Positions 12,201 to 23,099 of a stretch of DNA of 64,000 bases are shown here, in pieces. Every line of letters begins with the position of its first letter. Position 1 is the stretch's first letter. The DNA is from Eutypella sp. D-1 (taxonomy: Eukaryota > Ascomycota > Sordariomycetes > Xylariales > Diatrypaceae). The translations under genes and the position numbers were made by a program. The notes beneath the pieces were generated by a model. The model saw only the letters and a list, made by a program, of their open reading frames with translations. It was not told where the DNA came from and made no database searches. Where the stretch lies: NCBI GenBank assembly GCA_023313575.1, contig JAJTTP010000032.1, forward strand, positions 62,001 through 126,000, written 5' to 3'.

Positions 12201-15200
12201 AGGGTCAGGATCAGCTCGCGAGACTTCGTGGAGTCTTGGAGATCGGGGCCGACAACGTTTATGATCGAGTCGAGACAGCGGGTAATGGCCGCGGGCGTGG
12301 AGAGCTCCAGCTCCAAGCTCATCGAAATCGGCGATGCCACCTCCGAATGATGCGTCTCCGAGAGGTACAGCTGGGCCAGCATACCGAGGGTGCCCGACAC
12401 GTAGGGTCCAAATCCGAGGCCCGCCGCGTCGGCGGCGTTAGCCAGGGCTTCGAGGGCCCAGAAGTGTACGGTGGGATGTGGGTCGTTGCAGAGAGACATC
12501 AGGATGCCGGTAATCGTCTTGAGATGGTAGGCGGCGCCCATGCCGCCGACCTGGGCTTGGATGGCGCCGAGGGCCATAGCGCACCCCGCACGGGCGCTCG
12601 GCTCGCGATTGGCGACGATCGTGTCAATGAGATACTTCATCTCGTGGTTGGTGAATGCATTGCCACATGCGCTGCACAGCCGCGCGAGTGCGCTGTAGCC
12701 GAGGCTGCGTACGTACTGGTCCGGATCGACCACGAAACCCCTGATCATCTCCTGCAGGAGTTTCTCGACGGCCATATTCGTCACGTCGCCGGATGGCGAC
12801 TGGGTCTCCTTGACTGCGACTTTTAGTGTGGAGAACAAGGCACTCGACACGTTGACGTTGATAGCGGCCTTGCGACCAGGATCGCGCTGCAAGGGCCCGG
12901 CCGAGACGTAGGTGGTGATCTGCTCTAAGACGCTCTCCTGTACTTTGGCAGGGGTGAGCGGGAAGACGAATGCGAAGAGCTGGATCGCCATGTTGACGAC
13001 CTCGGTCGCCGGCGGGTCTGGCAGGCCCGACAGTTCGCTTACGTCCCCGGCATAGACCACCGCCGCATCGTGTTCCAAGGAGGGACATATGGGCGATAGT
13101 AATAAGTCGTCGATGAGCTTATCCGAATCGGTCTCGTCTTCCGTGAGGGTATCCGTCTGCTCCTCCTTCTGGCCGGGAAGTTTCCCGAACTTGAATCCGC
13201 GAACCAATCCAGTGATCCCGAACCCGGCCTCGTCCCCCACTTCCCAGACGGTCTCGAAATTGCCCGCGGCGTTGGCGATGGACGAGCTTAACGAGTTCGG
13301 CGCGTAATTCTCCGGGTCGGCGAACAGGGCTATCGCCACCGTCAGGAGGTTTGACTGCAGAAGCGCCTCGCTCCCGCCCGGCGGGCTTTGATTGACCAGC
13401 TTGATGTAGCATTGTAGGACCCGCCTCTGCGCCATCATCTCGAGATCAAACAGCTGCAGGGCGGGAGTCAACCTCTGCGCCATGTCATCTGTAGTCTTCT
13501 TAGAGGGCAGCATCTTGAGGAAGACGGTGGTGTTCTGCAGCATAGTCGCGATGCGCTTCGAGACGTCTACGGTCAGCAGGCGGCTGTTAAACTGCAAAAA
13601 GGAAAGGATGCACCCCAAAGCGCACTCCTTGACATGGGTCAAGTAGGACACCTCGAGACTGCTGCGATGGGCAAAGCTATCTTTGGCCAGCGGTTTCGGG
13701 GTGGCGTTCTTCCAGAGAATCAGTAGCTGGGAGAGGTGGATCTTCACGAAGCTGGGCCCTAGGGACATGAGACCGCCGAGCAGAATCCAGGCGACCTGCA
13801 CCTGTGTGGCTGAGACGCGGAGCTCGGACTTGCCGCTGGCCTTGAGCAAGTCCGTGGCCATGGAGTAGACCCTGTTGTTGACATCGAGGGAGCCGTACAA
13901 TGGTCGCGTGGGGCTTGCGCTGAGGGTCGCCGCCAGCCCATGGGCGAATCCCACGCATCGTCGCGAAGAGCCCTTTCCGGACCCGAGCAGGGACAGTTCC
14001 CGGCTGAGACTGTTCATACAGACGGAAAGACATGGCAGCAGCTGCTGGGGACAGGCGAGGACGAAGGTCTTCATGCAATGCGACGCGTAGACCTGGACGC
14101 TGTAGCTGGGATGCTGTAAGACTTGGAGGAGACCGTCGCGACAAGCTTCCGCAAAGTTGTTGGCCGCCGACCCGAGTGACTCGACGAGAGAAGCGACGGC
14201 GCCGAGAGCCGCAATGAGGGTATGCTTCGTGGGCTCCGGACGCTCCTTCAACGCCTGGGGATAGTTCTTAAACACGTCGTTGATGAGTACCTTGGCTGCG
14301 GCTATCTGGCCGGACTCTCCCAAGATCTTCCTGCCCACAACGACCTGGAGGATAGTGTCGACGATGCGCCTCGTGATCAGTAGTCTATAGCGGTTGTTGG
14401 TGATGCTCTGGTTGCCAAGGAGATCAATGGTCAGGGCTTCGACGATCCTCAGATAGTTCCTCTCCACAAACCTCTCGCCCAATCGGCCCAAGACGCGCCC
14501 GTAGCATACGCCAAGGGCGGCCCTCGCCTTATTCGTAGTGGACATGCGCACGTATTGGGTGGTTAGGACACCCAGCATGTCGTTCATGGACAGAGCAAGC
14601 TCGCGGCCCTTCTTTCCACCGGGGGCGGGACTTCCTGGTCGGGAGGGGATGTCATCGTCGTCGTCGAGGACCACGCCTGGTTGGACAGAGGTGCGCTTGC
14701 TGCCAGCTTTCGACTTGGCCTTCTTGGCTTTGGGTGCGGCGGCGGCGATTTCTGAATGGGCTTTGACCATGGCCTCGGCCAGGCAATCGGCGGCGGCATG
14801 TCTCACCTGGGAGGAATGAGAGTCGATGGCCTTGAAGAGGGCGGTCTTGAGGTTCTCGAAGTCGCTTGAGCTGTCGAAGTAGGATGTGTTCCTGATCAGG
14901 GTCTTCAGGCAGCGACACGCGCAGACGATAGCCAAAGACCCTTTATCGGCGGAAGCGGCGTTGCGGCCCTGTTTCCAGATGTCCCTCGCGACCACCTCGT
15001 CCAGGCTCCCCTTGATCATACCGACAATCTTGGCCAGCGCAGTGAAGACGGCGGCACGAAGGCCGGCATGGGTCTGGGAAGACTTCAGGATTTTGACGAG
15101 GGCACCGCAGGCAAGCTGGTGAAGGGTGATGGCGCTGTCGCCAGCAGCAGCATAGACATCACCCAGGCACGTGATAGCAGCATGACGGGCGCGGATCTCT

Positions 15201-15673
15201 TGTTCAGTCTTGGACTTGCCATTCGACACGATGCCCACCAGATCGTTCACAGTTTCGAATAGAAGCTTCCTATCGCCCCTAGAAAAGACATGCGCCAGTG
15301 CCTTGCCCAGATTGTTTCGTATGACTCGGCTCGGGGGCGGAGAGGGGAGGTTCAGGACCTGGAAGACCTCCTTCTTGAGGTAGAACTGCTGGGCGGTGCA
15401 GTCGTCGGCGTCGAGCCCTTGAACGTGTCTACTCAGGCTCGATACGAAGTTCAGGAGGAACAGGTCTTGTTGTTCGGCGGGAAGCGATTGTAACTTGGCG
15501 ACATCGAGTTCGGGATTGGTGGTGGCGGCTATGGGAGTGGGAAGGGTGGCAGCGGGAGGGACATTGGTGTTGACGTTGGTGCTGAGGCTCCTCGAAGGCA
15601 AGCCGACTTCGGGGGTTGCTGTGCCATTATTTGGATTAGAGTCGTCGCGTGATGGGCGATTAGACGACGACAT
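9246..15673 (-). CDS. LAA1: LAA1/HEATR5-family giant HEAT-repeat protein (AP-1 accessory)
   Basis: Two exons, 15673-9881 and 9758-9246 (minus strand), give 2101 aa; yeast LAA1 is about 2014 and human HEATR5B about 2070. The 122-nt intron (GTAAGT...GCTAAT...TAG) joins LSDRM to TAKIAANCIKSLL in phase. The protein is mostly helical repeats, such as GLACLEHLSLYAPGH and HPTVHFWALEALANAADAAG, with a conserved early block (AEQQDLFLLNFVSSL) typical of HEATR5. LAA1 binds the AP-1 clathrin adaptor and helps its recruitment to trans-Golgi/endosome membranes. An ATG at 15727 would add 18 residues (hydrophobic, then serine-rich), but these are encoded by a pyrimidine-rich leader, so 15673 (MSSSNRPSRD) is preferred. 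Antisense open frames of up to 477 codons inside it are shadows caused by its GC-rich third positions. It is divergent from the TACO1 gene. Confidence 0.88.
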
Positions 15674-15727
15674 GGAGGAGGAGAGCAGGAGAAGGGGAGA
15701 AGAGGAGAAGAGGAAGAAGAACAGCAA

Positions 15728-16667
15728 GAGCTTTTGAACGTGAGAATAAGAACGGAGACACCTCCTGGGAATGGAGAAGGGTTTGAATGACGAGGATTAT
15801 GCTCTCTTTATGTTAAGTACTTTTATTCAGTACTTAGAAGTGTATAAGTACCTAGGTATGTAAAATGCTATGAGGAGACTATAAAAGAGGCTATAAAGAG
15901 AGGTCTATGCGAATCTCAAATTCAGTTCGTGCAGGTGGTTTGCAATTCTCAGTGGGCTTAGTGGGTGTGTATATGTAGGTATAGGGTGCGTGTAAAGCTC
16001 TATGTAGGTGCAGGTTGCAGGTGGGCGCCCAGGCTTGGACAGATCGCATATAATTCAGTAAGTGGAAGGGTGGAGGGTTAGGTACTTGGGTATGGTAAAT
16101 ATGAGATATGTTGGTTATAAGGTTCCCCCTTTCCCCCCTTATCATGACCTTCCAAGTTCTCTATTATAATGGAGATGATGTTATAGTATTCGTTAGGTTA
16201 GGTACTCGGTAACAATTTGGTTGCGTTTCATACTTAAGTCGGGGGGGCACCTTTACAGCAAGTTTCAAGGGTTCTACACATTCCATTTACATAGTCTACC
16301 TAGGTAGGTAGGTAGCTACATACCTGTAATCGATAACTTGATAAACCTCCTGCATAAATCCGGCATAAATGCATTCACCCCCACTATACCTGCTAGTATA
16401 CTTACACTGGCACCCATGGGGCTTTCACCTTGGTTACTTGGGTGCCTGACTGGTGTACTTAAGTATACACTCCAACAACCCCTAAGTCGAGGTATCAATG
16501 TTATTTTCAAAGGTAGCTCGTTTGAAGTACTCTGGGCCCTTTGCAAAGTATCGTCATAAGCCAAGAAGGCCTGTCTCCTTCAAAGGTCAAGTCCCGATAC
16601 CATGCTTGCGGTCTAGTTACCTAACAAATATCTAGATATCCAGATTTTCCACACAGAAAAAAAAAAG
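15728..16667. other. Divergent intergenic (LAA1/TACO1 promoters)
   Basis: About 940 bp between two divergent gene starts. It carries two perfect TACCTAGGTA palindromes (15849-15858 and 16297-16306) and TAGG(TAGG)n tracts, with a pyrimidine-rich LAA1 leader at about 15660-15740. No coding region is recognised. Confidence 0.55.
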
Positions 16668-17881
16668 ATGAACGCGGCATCCTCTTTCCTCCTTCCCCTC
16701 CCGCGATTCCGGGGGGCCAGCACCGGCGCCCGTCGGATACTAGCATATCCCTATCCCAATCCCTATACCTCCTCCGTATGCGCGCAATGCCGCCGGGCCG
16801 CGTTCTCATCCGTGGCCGCCCGGTACAGCGGACACAACCGGTGGTCGAAGATCCGGCATGAGAAGGGCGCCGCCGACCAGAAGAAGACCGCCCAGCGGAG
16901 CGTCTTCGCCAAACACCTGACTTTGTATTCCAAGCGTGCGTTCCTTCCTTCCTTCCTCCTATGTAACTATATATAGAGAGAGAGAGAGAGAGAGAGGAAG
17001 CGAGCTGACGATGATATAAAAATTGCGCGCCGGCAGTCTACGGCCCGGATCCCAACATGAACTCGCAGTTAGCCGGCGTCATATCCGCCGCGAAGAAGGG
17101 TACGTGCGCGCTCATCCATCCATACATACATATAATGCACAGACCAGGGCGATCAGCAACTTGGCGAGGTGCAACAAAAGCCAAAAAGAAAAAAAAGTCG
17201 CTAATTCCGAGGGTTTCAGCGGGCATGCCGAAAGCCAACATCGACGTAGCCATCGCACGAGGGCAGGGCAAGTCATTGACGGGCCAGGGACTAGAGAGCG
17301 TGACGCTCGAGGTCATGATCCCGTCGCCGACGGCCACCGCGGCGATGGTAATCGACATCGAGTCGGACAACAAGCAGCGAACACTACAAGACCTGCGGGT
17401 GGTCATCAAGAAGCACGGGGGCAACGTGACGCCGACGGCGTTCCTATTCACGCGGCTCGGGCGGAGCGTGCTGGGAGCCAAAGCCAACCCGAAAAGCATC
17501 AGCGGCGGCGGGGGGGAGGAGAAGGAGGGAAACCGCATCGCATTCGACGACGTATTCATGCAAGCCGTCGACATGGGGGCCGAGGACGTGGAGCAAGACG
17601 GGCAGGGCAACGTGGTAGTGTGGACGCAGCCGAGCGCGACGCACCAGGTGGCGCAGAAGCTGGCGTCGTCGCTCGACATGGAGATCCTGAGCTCCGACAT
17701 CATCTACTCGCCTTCGGCGGAGAAGGCGCGCGTGGACGATGCCGAGATGGCCGCCGGGCTGGGGGCTTTTCTGTCCGCCGTGCGCGATTACCCGGAGGTC
17801 CAGGCCGTGTACGCGAATCTCGAGAGGGGCGACGTGGCTGAGGATCTGTGGAAGTCCATCGAGGAGGACCTGGATTCATGA
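16668..17881 (+). CDS. YebC/TACO1-family mitochondrial translational activator
   Basis: Three exons, 16668-16935, 17037-17099 and 17220-17881, give 330 aa. The splices rebuild the family signature: SGHNRWSKIRHEKGAADQKK in exon 1, LYGPDPNMNSQLAGVISAAKK in the 63-nt exon 2 and AGMPKANIDVAIARGQG in exon 3. This is the YebC/PmpR/TACO1 family (yeast homologue DPC29). Human TACO1 is needed for translation of mitochondrial COX1. The first 45 residues are rich in Arg/Ser/Ala and lack acid residues, as in a mitochondrial targeting sequence, ahead of the conserved domain. A long (AG)n run lies inside intron 1. An insert of Gly/Glu near residues 197-206 interrupts the second domain. PET100, another cytochrome c oxidase biogenesis gene, is convergent 380 bp downstream. 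Confidence 0.9.
16974..16996. repeat. (AG)n dinucleotide repeat in intron 1 of the TACO1-like gene
   Basis: About eleven AG units in a row, within the intron bounded by 16936 and 17036. Confidence 0.9.
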
Positions 17882-18262
17882 CCGGCCGCGTGTGTGTGTA
17901 TAGTAATGATGGATCGATATACTGTATATTATGAATAGATGGATGATACTAGATTCGGTATACAAACATAGATGTCCAAATTCATTCATGGCCAGGCGAT
18001 CCCGAGATCCGTATCGTTATCTTGATGTAATTGGAGCGGAGGTGGTATGTACATGATGCATCATGGTTGATGGATGTGTGGTACAGCTGCGCTCTCAAAG
18101 ACCCCATCCGTCCCATTTTGTGTGCCCGTTACTACTCCTGAACGCCGTATATATGCAGTGTGAAGTGAACCCTCGCTCACGAGGCGTACTCGTAATATTT
18201 CGCCCTCCGCCCTCCCAACCCCCAACCGAGCCCCCTCCCCCTGCTGGGAACCCCGTACGCAC
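17882..18262. other. Convergent intergenic, no gene recognised
   Basis: 380 bp between the 3' ends of the TACO1-like gene and PET100. It must contain both 3' UTRs. No repeat is seen. Confidence 0.5.
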
Positions 18263-18803
18263 TCAAGCGCCCTGATCACCATTCACCCCCCCCTGCTCCT
18301 GCTGCTGCTGCTCCCGCAGCCTAGCCTCCTGCTCGAGCCTGCGATCGCGGAGATAGAGGCGGCGGGCGCGGAGGCGCTGGATCTCGGCGGCGATCTCGTC
18401 GCGGTCGTGGGGCACCTTGTTGGCCTGCTCGGGCTTGGGCCAGAACTCGGGGACCGCGAACCGCGAGTCCAGGTTCGTCCCGAAGTAGTACATGATGCCG
18501 ATCGGGAACATGACGTACATGCCGAACTGTTTTTTTCCACGCAACCCGGCAGCCTCTTCGTTAGCTTGGGTGTAATGTGAATTAGGTGCAGTACCGGGTT
18601 TGGGTTTGGGTTTGGGTTGGTGAACGTGGATGTGGATGCGTTCGAGCTCTTGGGGACGCATGAAGGGACGCACGAATAAGTCGTTCGATTTGAAGGGATC
18701 GTGAAGTGGTGGAGGGGTGGAGGGGGAGCGGGACGGGATAGAAGTACCAATGGACAGAGGAGGGGAATCTTACCTTGAAGACTTCTAAGTTAAGGCCGCC
18801 CAT
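18263..18803 (-). CDS. PET100: Pet100, cytochrome c oxidase assembly chaperone
   Basis: Two exons, 18803-18774 (ten codons, MGGLNLEVFK) and 18526-18263 (minus strand), give 97 aa. The splice at GTAAG / AACAG joins EVFK to FGMYVMFPIGIMYYFGTNLD, the hallmark N-terminus and transmembrane segment of Pet100. Next come RFAVPEFWPKPEQ and a long charged helix (EIQRLRARRLYLRDRR) ending in a Gln-rich tail. Pet100 sits in the inner mitochondrial membrane and assists assembly of cytochrome c oxidase. The 247-nt intron is long for this window. A frame open through the intron (start at 18673) would replace the conserved N-terminus with unrelated sequence, so it was not used. Confidence 0.9.
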
Positions 18804-19994
18804 TTTGAGCGTTTGGATATCGTACAATCGAGCGTCAATTCGTTCTCTCTATATCGATTGCTGGATAGAGCTTCGCTTCGCAAACGTTTGACTGACGAGT
18901 GATGTAAAAGGTGTGGTGAGCTCATCATTGTACTCAGTGCTTATAATACACTTTACTAAAGTACCAAAATAAAGTACCGGTTGGGAATAATTCGATCCAT
19001 CTACCATCTCATTGGCTCGATAAGAATCCCTACCCCAGGCCTAGAGCTCGAGGTCCGACTCCCCGATATATCGATATGTCACTTCACTGGCATAACCGTT
19101 TACAGGGTCCATAATAACTTATTCGCTGCATAGGGGTCCAGGGGTATATGGATGAACCCTAAGGTTTCTTGACATGCTTTACAGTACTAAGCACTTATTA
19201 GAAGCGTTACAATGGGATTGTCTTGGTGGTCCATCCCTCGAGATGCCGGTGTGCTCTCCTTGGTTAAACAGCCTACCACACAAGTCAGCACGTAGGTCAG
19301 CGAGGAAGTTCGTCCGGTTTACACATGCTAAGTCACCTCCTCATAAACTCGACAAGACTTCACCTAAGTATACAATGAATGCCATTTGAATATATCCCCC
19401 GGACAGGGCCAGGGATGTATGCATGCATACATCTTCTATACATATGGCCACGATCTCTCCTATCAACGACGGCCCCCTTTTCCCGCGCTCCCTGGCACTC
19501 ATTCTCCCTTTCTTAGTTGGGGGTTTCTTTTTGCTCCAAACCTTCAAATTCGGACGAAACGAGGCTAAGCCCCTTAGCTACATCGTTAAAGTAAGACGTG
19601 AGACTGTACTATCGCAAAGCTGAAAAGACGGCACGGTAGGGTGGGCTAAAATCCATGTTGTCTTGGCGCGTCAACGGTTTCTAGCTCATCAAATGTGCAA
19701 CTTCCCTTGTTATATATAAGTCTCATGAGCCGACAAACGTGGTATCACCGGTGCTTACTTTGTGTGTGCGGCTATTATTTCTCACGACAAGGCTGGCTGT
19801 CTGTTCTTAGGCTCACTCGTAAAGGATCGGCAGATTATATCAAATAATAGAGAGAGAGAGGAAAAGAAAGAAAAAAAGCATTCCGGGACCCTGTCTGTCA
19901 GCTTAGCAAACATGATTCTCTAGCAATCGCCGCCTCAATTCTACAATTTCCCTACTGCCGGGAAAACCTAAGTATACGGTAACTTTATGTAGCT
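18804..19994. other. Intergenic, no gene recognised
   Basis: 1.2 kb between PET100 and the HET gene. It is AT-rich with no conserved frame. Purine-rich DNA (AGAGAGAGAGGAAAAGAAAG) lies at about 19850-19878. No clear promoter element could be assigned. Confidence 0.5.
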
Positions 19995-21955
19995 ATGCGC
20001 CTCATCAACACCAAGAGCTTGGAGCTGACCGAGTTCCACGGGGCGGCTGTGCCCCCGTACGCTATATTGAGCCATATGTGGGTCGAGGGGGAAGAGGTCA
20101 GCTTCCAAGAATTCACCGCGCGGCGGAACCCCCCGACCACGACGACGGCGGCGGCGGCGGCGGCTAAGTCGGGCTACCGCAAGATCCAGCGGGCCTGCGA
20201 GATTGCTCTCGGGGATGGCCTCGACTGGATTTGGATCGACACGAACTGCATCGACAAATCCAGCTCGGCCGAGCTGACCGAGGCCATCAATTCCATGTAC
20301 AATTGGTACCGGGACGCCGAGGTTTGCTACGCTTATCTATGCGACGTCCCGGATCTCGACGATGGGGAAGGCCATGAAGAAGACCCCCTACATCTCTTTC
20401 GACAGAGTCGCTATTTCTACCGGGGATGGACGCTACAGGAACTCATCGGGCCTCCGCGACTAGTCTTCTACTCGCAGAACTGGAGCGAGATCGGGGAGCG
20501 GTCACAGTCTCTAGCGGCCGTGATATCAAGCGTGACCAACATCGAGGAGGCGCTGCTCCGGGGCCTCACGGACCTGCGGCAGGTCAGCATCGCGAAGAAG
20601 ATGTCGTGGGCGGCGACGCGGCAGACGACGCGGGTCGAGGACATCGCGTACTGCCTGCTGGGACTCTTCGACGTGAACATGCCGCTGCTGTACGGCGAGG
20701 GCACCAAGGCGTTCATCCGCCTGCAGGAGGAGATCATCCGGACGACCAACGACCACACGATATTCTGCTGGGCACGGAACTCGAGCGTGGCGCCGGGCTG
20801 GACGAGCACGCTCGCGCCCTCGCCCGCCGCCTTTCGCGACTCCAGCGACTACATCCCCATGGGCTCGTGGGAGGCCCCGATGCCCTACACGATGACGAAC
20901 CTGGGCCTGTCCATCCACCTCCCCGTGGTGTACAGCCTGACGCAGATGTTCGTGGTCCTCAACGCGGGGCTTTCGCGGCATGACCCCAACATGCGGGCCT
21001 CTATCGCGATGCAGCGCACCAACCCTAGAAGGTCCGGTTCCAACATCCTAGACCGGAACCGGTTGCTCGAAAGCCCGGTGATGTTGTCGAAGGAGGCAAC
21101 CGACGTCAGGGAGCGATACAACCTCTTCATTCGGTCCAGGTACATCCCGCCGCCAAGAAGCCAATACGGTATGATGAGAGTTCAAATCCGTGATTCCCGG
21201 GCGAGTTAGAACGCTAACACTACAAAACCTACATAGTGACACCGTCGCCCATGTTCAAGCACGCAGTGCTGCTCTTCGTAGACCCCACGGCGACGAAGCT
21301 GCTCTCGACCAGCAAGCGCGGCATGCCGCTCGGGGCAGTGGGATTCGACATCGAGACGCACCCACCGGGAATCTTCGACGCGAACACCTCGTTGCTAAAA
21401 CTCCCGGCCTTCGACGGCGGAAGCGCCTTCTTCACATCAGGGCTCGTGCGCATCCGCTTCAAGTCGCCGCAGGAGGCCGACGTGTACCTGTTCTTCGCGG
21501 TGATCCTGACGCTGGGGGGCAAGGAGGCCTGGCACTGCGGGGTGCACTGCGCGGAGGACTTCACGTGCATTAAACTGGCGCTGGAGGAGGAGGGAGAGGA
21601 CGGGCACCTCCTCGACGAGGGCGAGCTGCCGTCCGAGATCGTCGTCACGCACCAGTACCTGTGCAGCGAGGCGTGGGAGAGCGGGCGACAGCGGCTGGAG
21701 GCCCGGAGCTCCGACGACGCGCTCTTCGTGTCGATGGGCGGCGCGCTGCCCGGACATGGCAGCGGCGGCCGCGATATCCGCACCGCCGTGATCTCCGGCA
21801 AGAGTGACCCACCGCACCCGGTCCCCGCGCCCGAGACCAGGAGTAACGGCGCCAGCCAGGCGCACCCCGCGTACGTCGAGAGCTCCGAAGGCAGTGGGGA
21901 TGATGACGAGTCGGAGGCGGACGAGATGCGGCTGTCGCATCACCGGGACTTCTAA
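19995..21955 (+). CDS. HET-domain protein (heterokaryon-incompatibility type)
   Basis: Two exons, 19995-21168 and 21237-21955, give 630 aa. The 68-nt intron has a GTATGA donor and a GCTAAC branch site. The HET domain is at the extreme N-terminus: PYAILSHMW (residues 21-29), LDWIWIDTNCIDKSSSAELTEAI (77-98, the central HET signature), MYNWYRDAEVCYAYL (101-115) and SRYFYRGWTLQELI (138-151). It is followed by VEDIAYCLLGLFDVNMPLLYGEG, typical of HET-E-1-like proteins. There is no NACHT or WD40 module; the rest (about 300-630) has no domain I recognise and ends in an acidic Ser/Asp/Glu tail. HET domains trigger cell death on non-self recognition between strains, but most fungal genomes hold many of unknown role. 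Alanine and threonine repeats (residues 48-57) may vary between strains. Confidence 0.9.
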
Positions 21956-22387
21956 GTCATGAAGCGGACTGCGAGGCGCCCGCCGTGTATAACTATGCTA
22001 CCTACCTAATACCTAATATCACGTCCGGAAGCTATAGACATAGACTGGTGTTTTCGCAATAGCGATGGTTTTCCCTTGATATTCTACGGGGATGGCTATA
22101 GTATCTTAACACATGCTGCAACCCGTTACTACGAGCGAGCGAGAAGCGGGTCTGGCTATGCCTAGGCTCAGCATAAATTCTAGTTGCATTAAGAAGTAGT
22201 TAGTACATCAAACTCTCAAAATTTATGACATGGAACACAATGACCAGCTCCTAAAACTGACGATTATACCCTGTTATCCCTATCATCACTATTATCACGA
22301 TTATCATCATTACTATCAGTACCACTAGTTATTTCAAAATCCTTCACGTAGCCGATATCGGTGATCACGAGTCAAAAAAAGAACAAG

Positions 22388-22430
<43 letters not shown>

Positions 22431-22511
22431 CTACAGCCACAACCACTATAATCCAAACCCCGTGTTAATATCCCTTCATCCAACAGACTTTCCGGTATAT
22501 ATCCCCTCGCG
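21956..22511. other. Intergenic with simple repeats
   Basis: About 555 bp. It holds an (ATC/ATT)n-like tract at about 22270-22325 and the (CA)20 run at 22389-22428, and no gene. Confidence 0.55.
22389..22428. repeat. (CA)20 microsatellite
   Basis: An uninterrupted CA dinucleotide run of about 20 units, some 85 bp upstream of the GNAT start codon. Confidence 0.95.
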
Positions 22512-23099
22512 ATGTCGACCGCAGACGACCATCAACAACAACGGCCAGCCGTCACGATCCGGACGATCCCGGCATCCGCGACCCACGCGCTGCGACACGC
22601 CGTGCTCTGGCCCCACAAACCGCCGAGCTACGTGCAGTTGCCGGAGGACGAGGCGGGGCTGCACTTCGGGGCCTTCGTATCCGCCTCTCCTTCCCCTTCC
22701 CCATCCACTTCCCCGGAACCCAACCCCGACGACCTCGAACTCGTGAGTATAATCTCGCTCTTCATCACCTCCTCCTCTTCCTCCGACAGCAGCAGGGAGG
22801 AGGAAGCCCACGCGCCGCAGCAGCAAAGCGTAGCGCGGTTCCGAAAATTCGCAACGGCGCCAGCGTGGCAGGGACGCGGGGTCGGCACGGCGCTTCTGCG
22901 GCACGTGATCGCCGCTGCAGCTCAGGCGGGGGCGCGCAGGATCTGGTGCGACGCGCGGGAGGCGGCGCTGCCATTCTACGAGCGCTTCGGCTTGCGCACC
23001 GAGGGGGACGTGTTCTTCAAGAGCGACGTGCCGCATCTGCGGATGACGATGGCGTTGGCCGAGGGGGGCGAGGGAGCCGGCGGGGAGGCGGGCGGCTAG
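22512..23099 (+). CDS. GNAT-family N-acetyltransferase
   Basis: Intronless, 195 aa. The acetyl-CoA binding motif A is clear as WQGRGVGTALLRHVI (about residues 119-133, Q/RxxGxG/A loop), with motif B region ALPFYERFGLRTEGDVFF (154-171). The N-terminal part has TIRTIPASATHALRHAVLWP and the GAFVSA strand, as in small GNAT proteins of fungi. Two low-complexity inserts (Ser-Pro repeats at about 57-68, Ser/Glu at about 88-100) separate strands that are adjacent in other members. The C-terminus is Gly/Glu-rich. The acceptor substrate is unknown. It follows the HET gene on the same strand, but the 555-bp gap and unlike functions give no reason to link them. Confidence 0.85.
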   Translation: MSTADDHQQQRPAVTIRTIPASATHALRHAVLWPHKPPSYVQLPEDEAGLHFGAFVSASPSPSPSTSPEPNPDDLELVSIISLFITSSSSSDSSREEEAHAPQQQSVARFRKFATAPAWQGRGVGTALLRHVIAAAAQAGARRIWCDAREAALPFYERFGLRTEGDVFFKSDVPHLRMTMALAEGGEGAGGEAGG

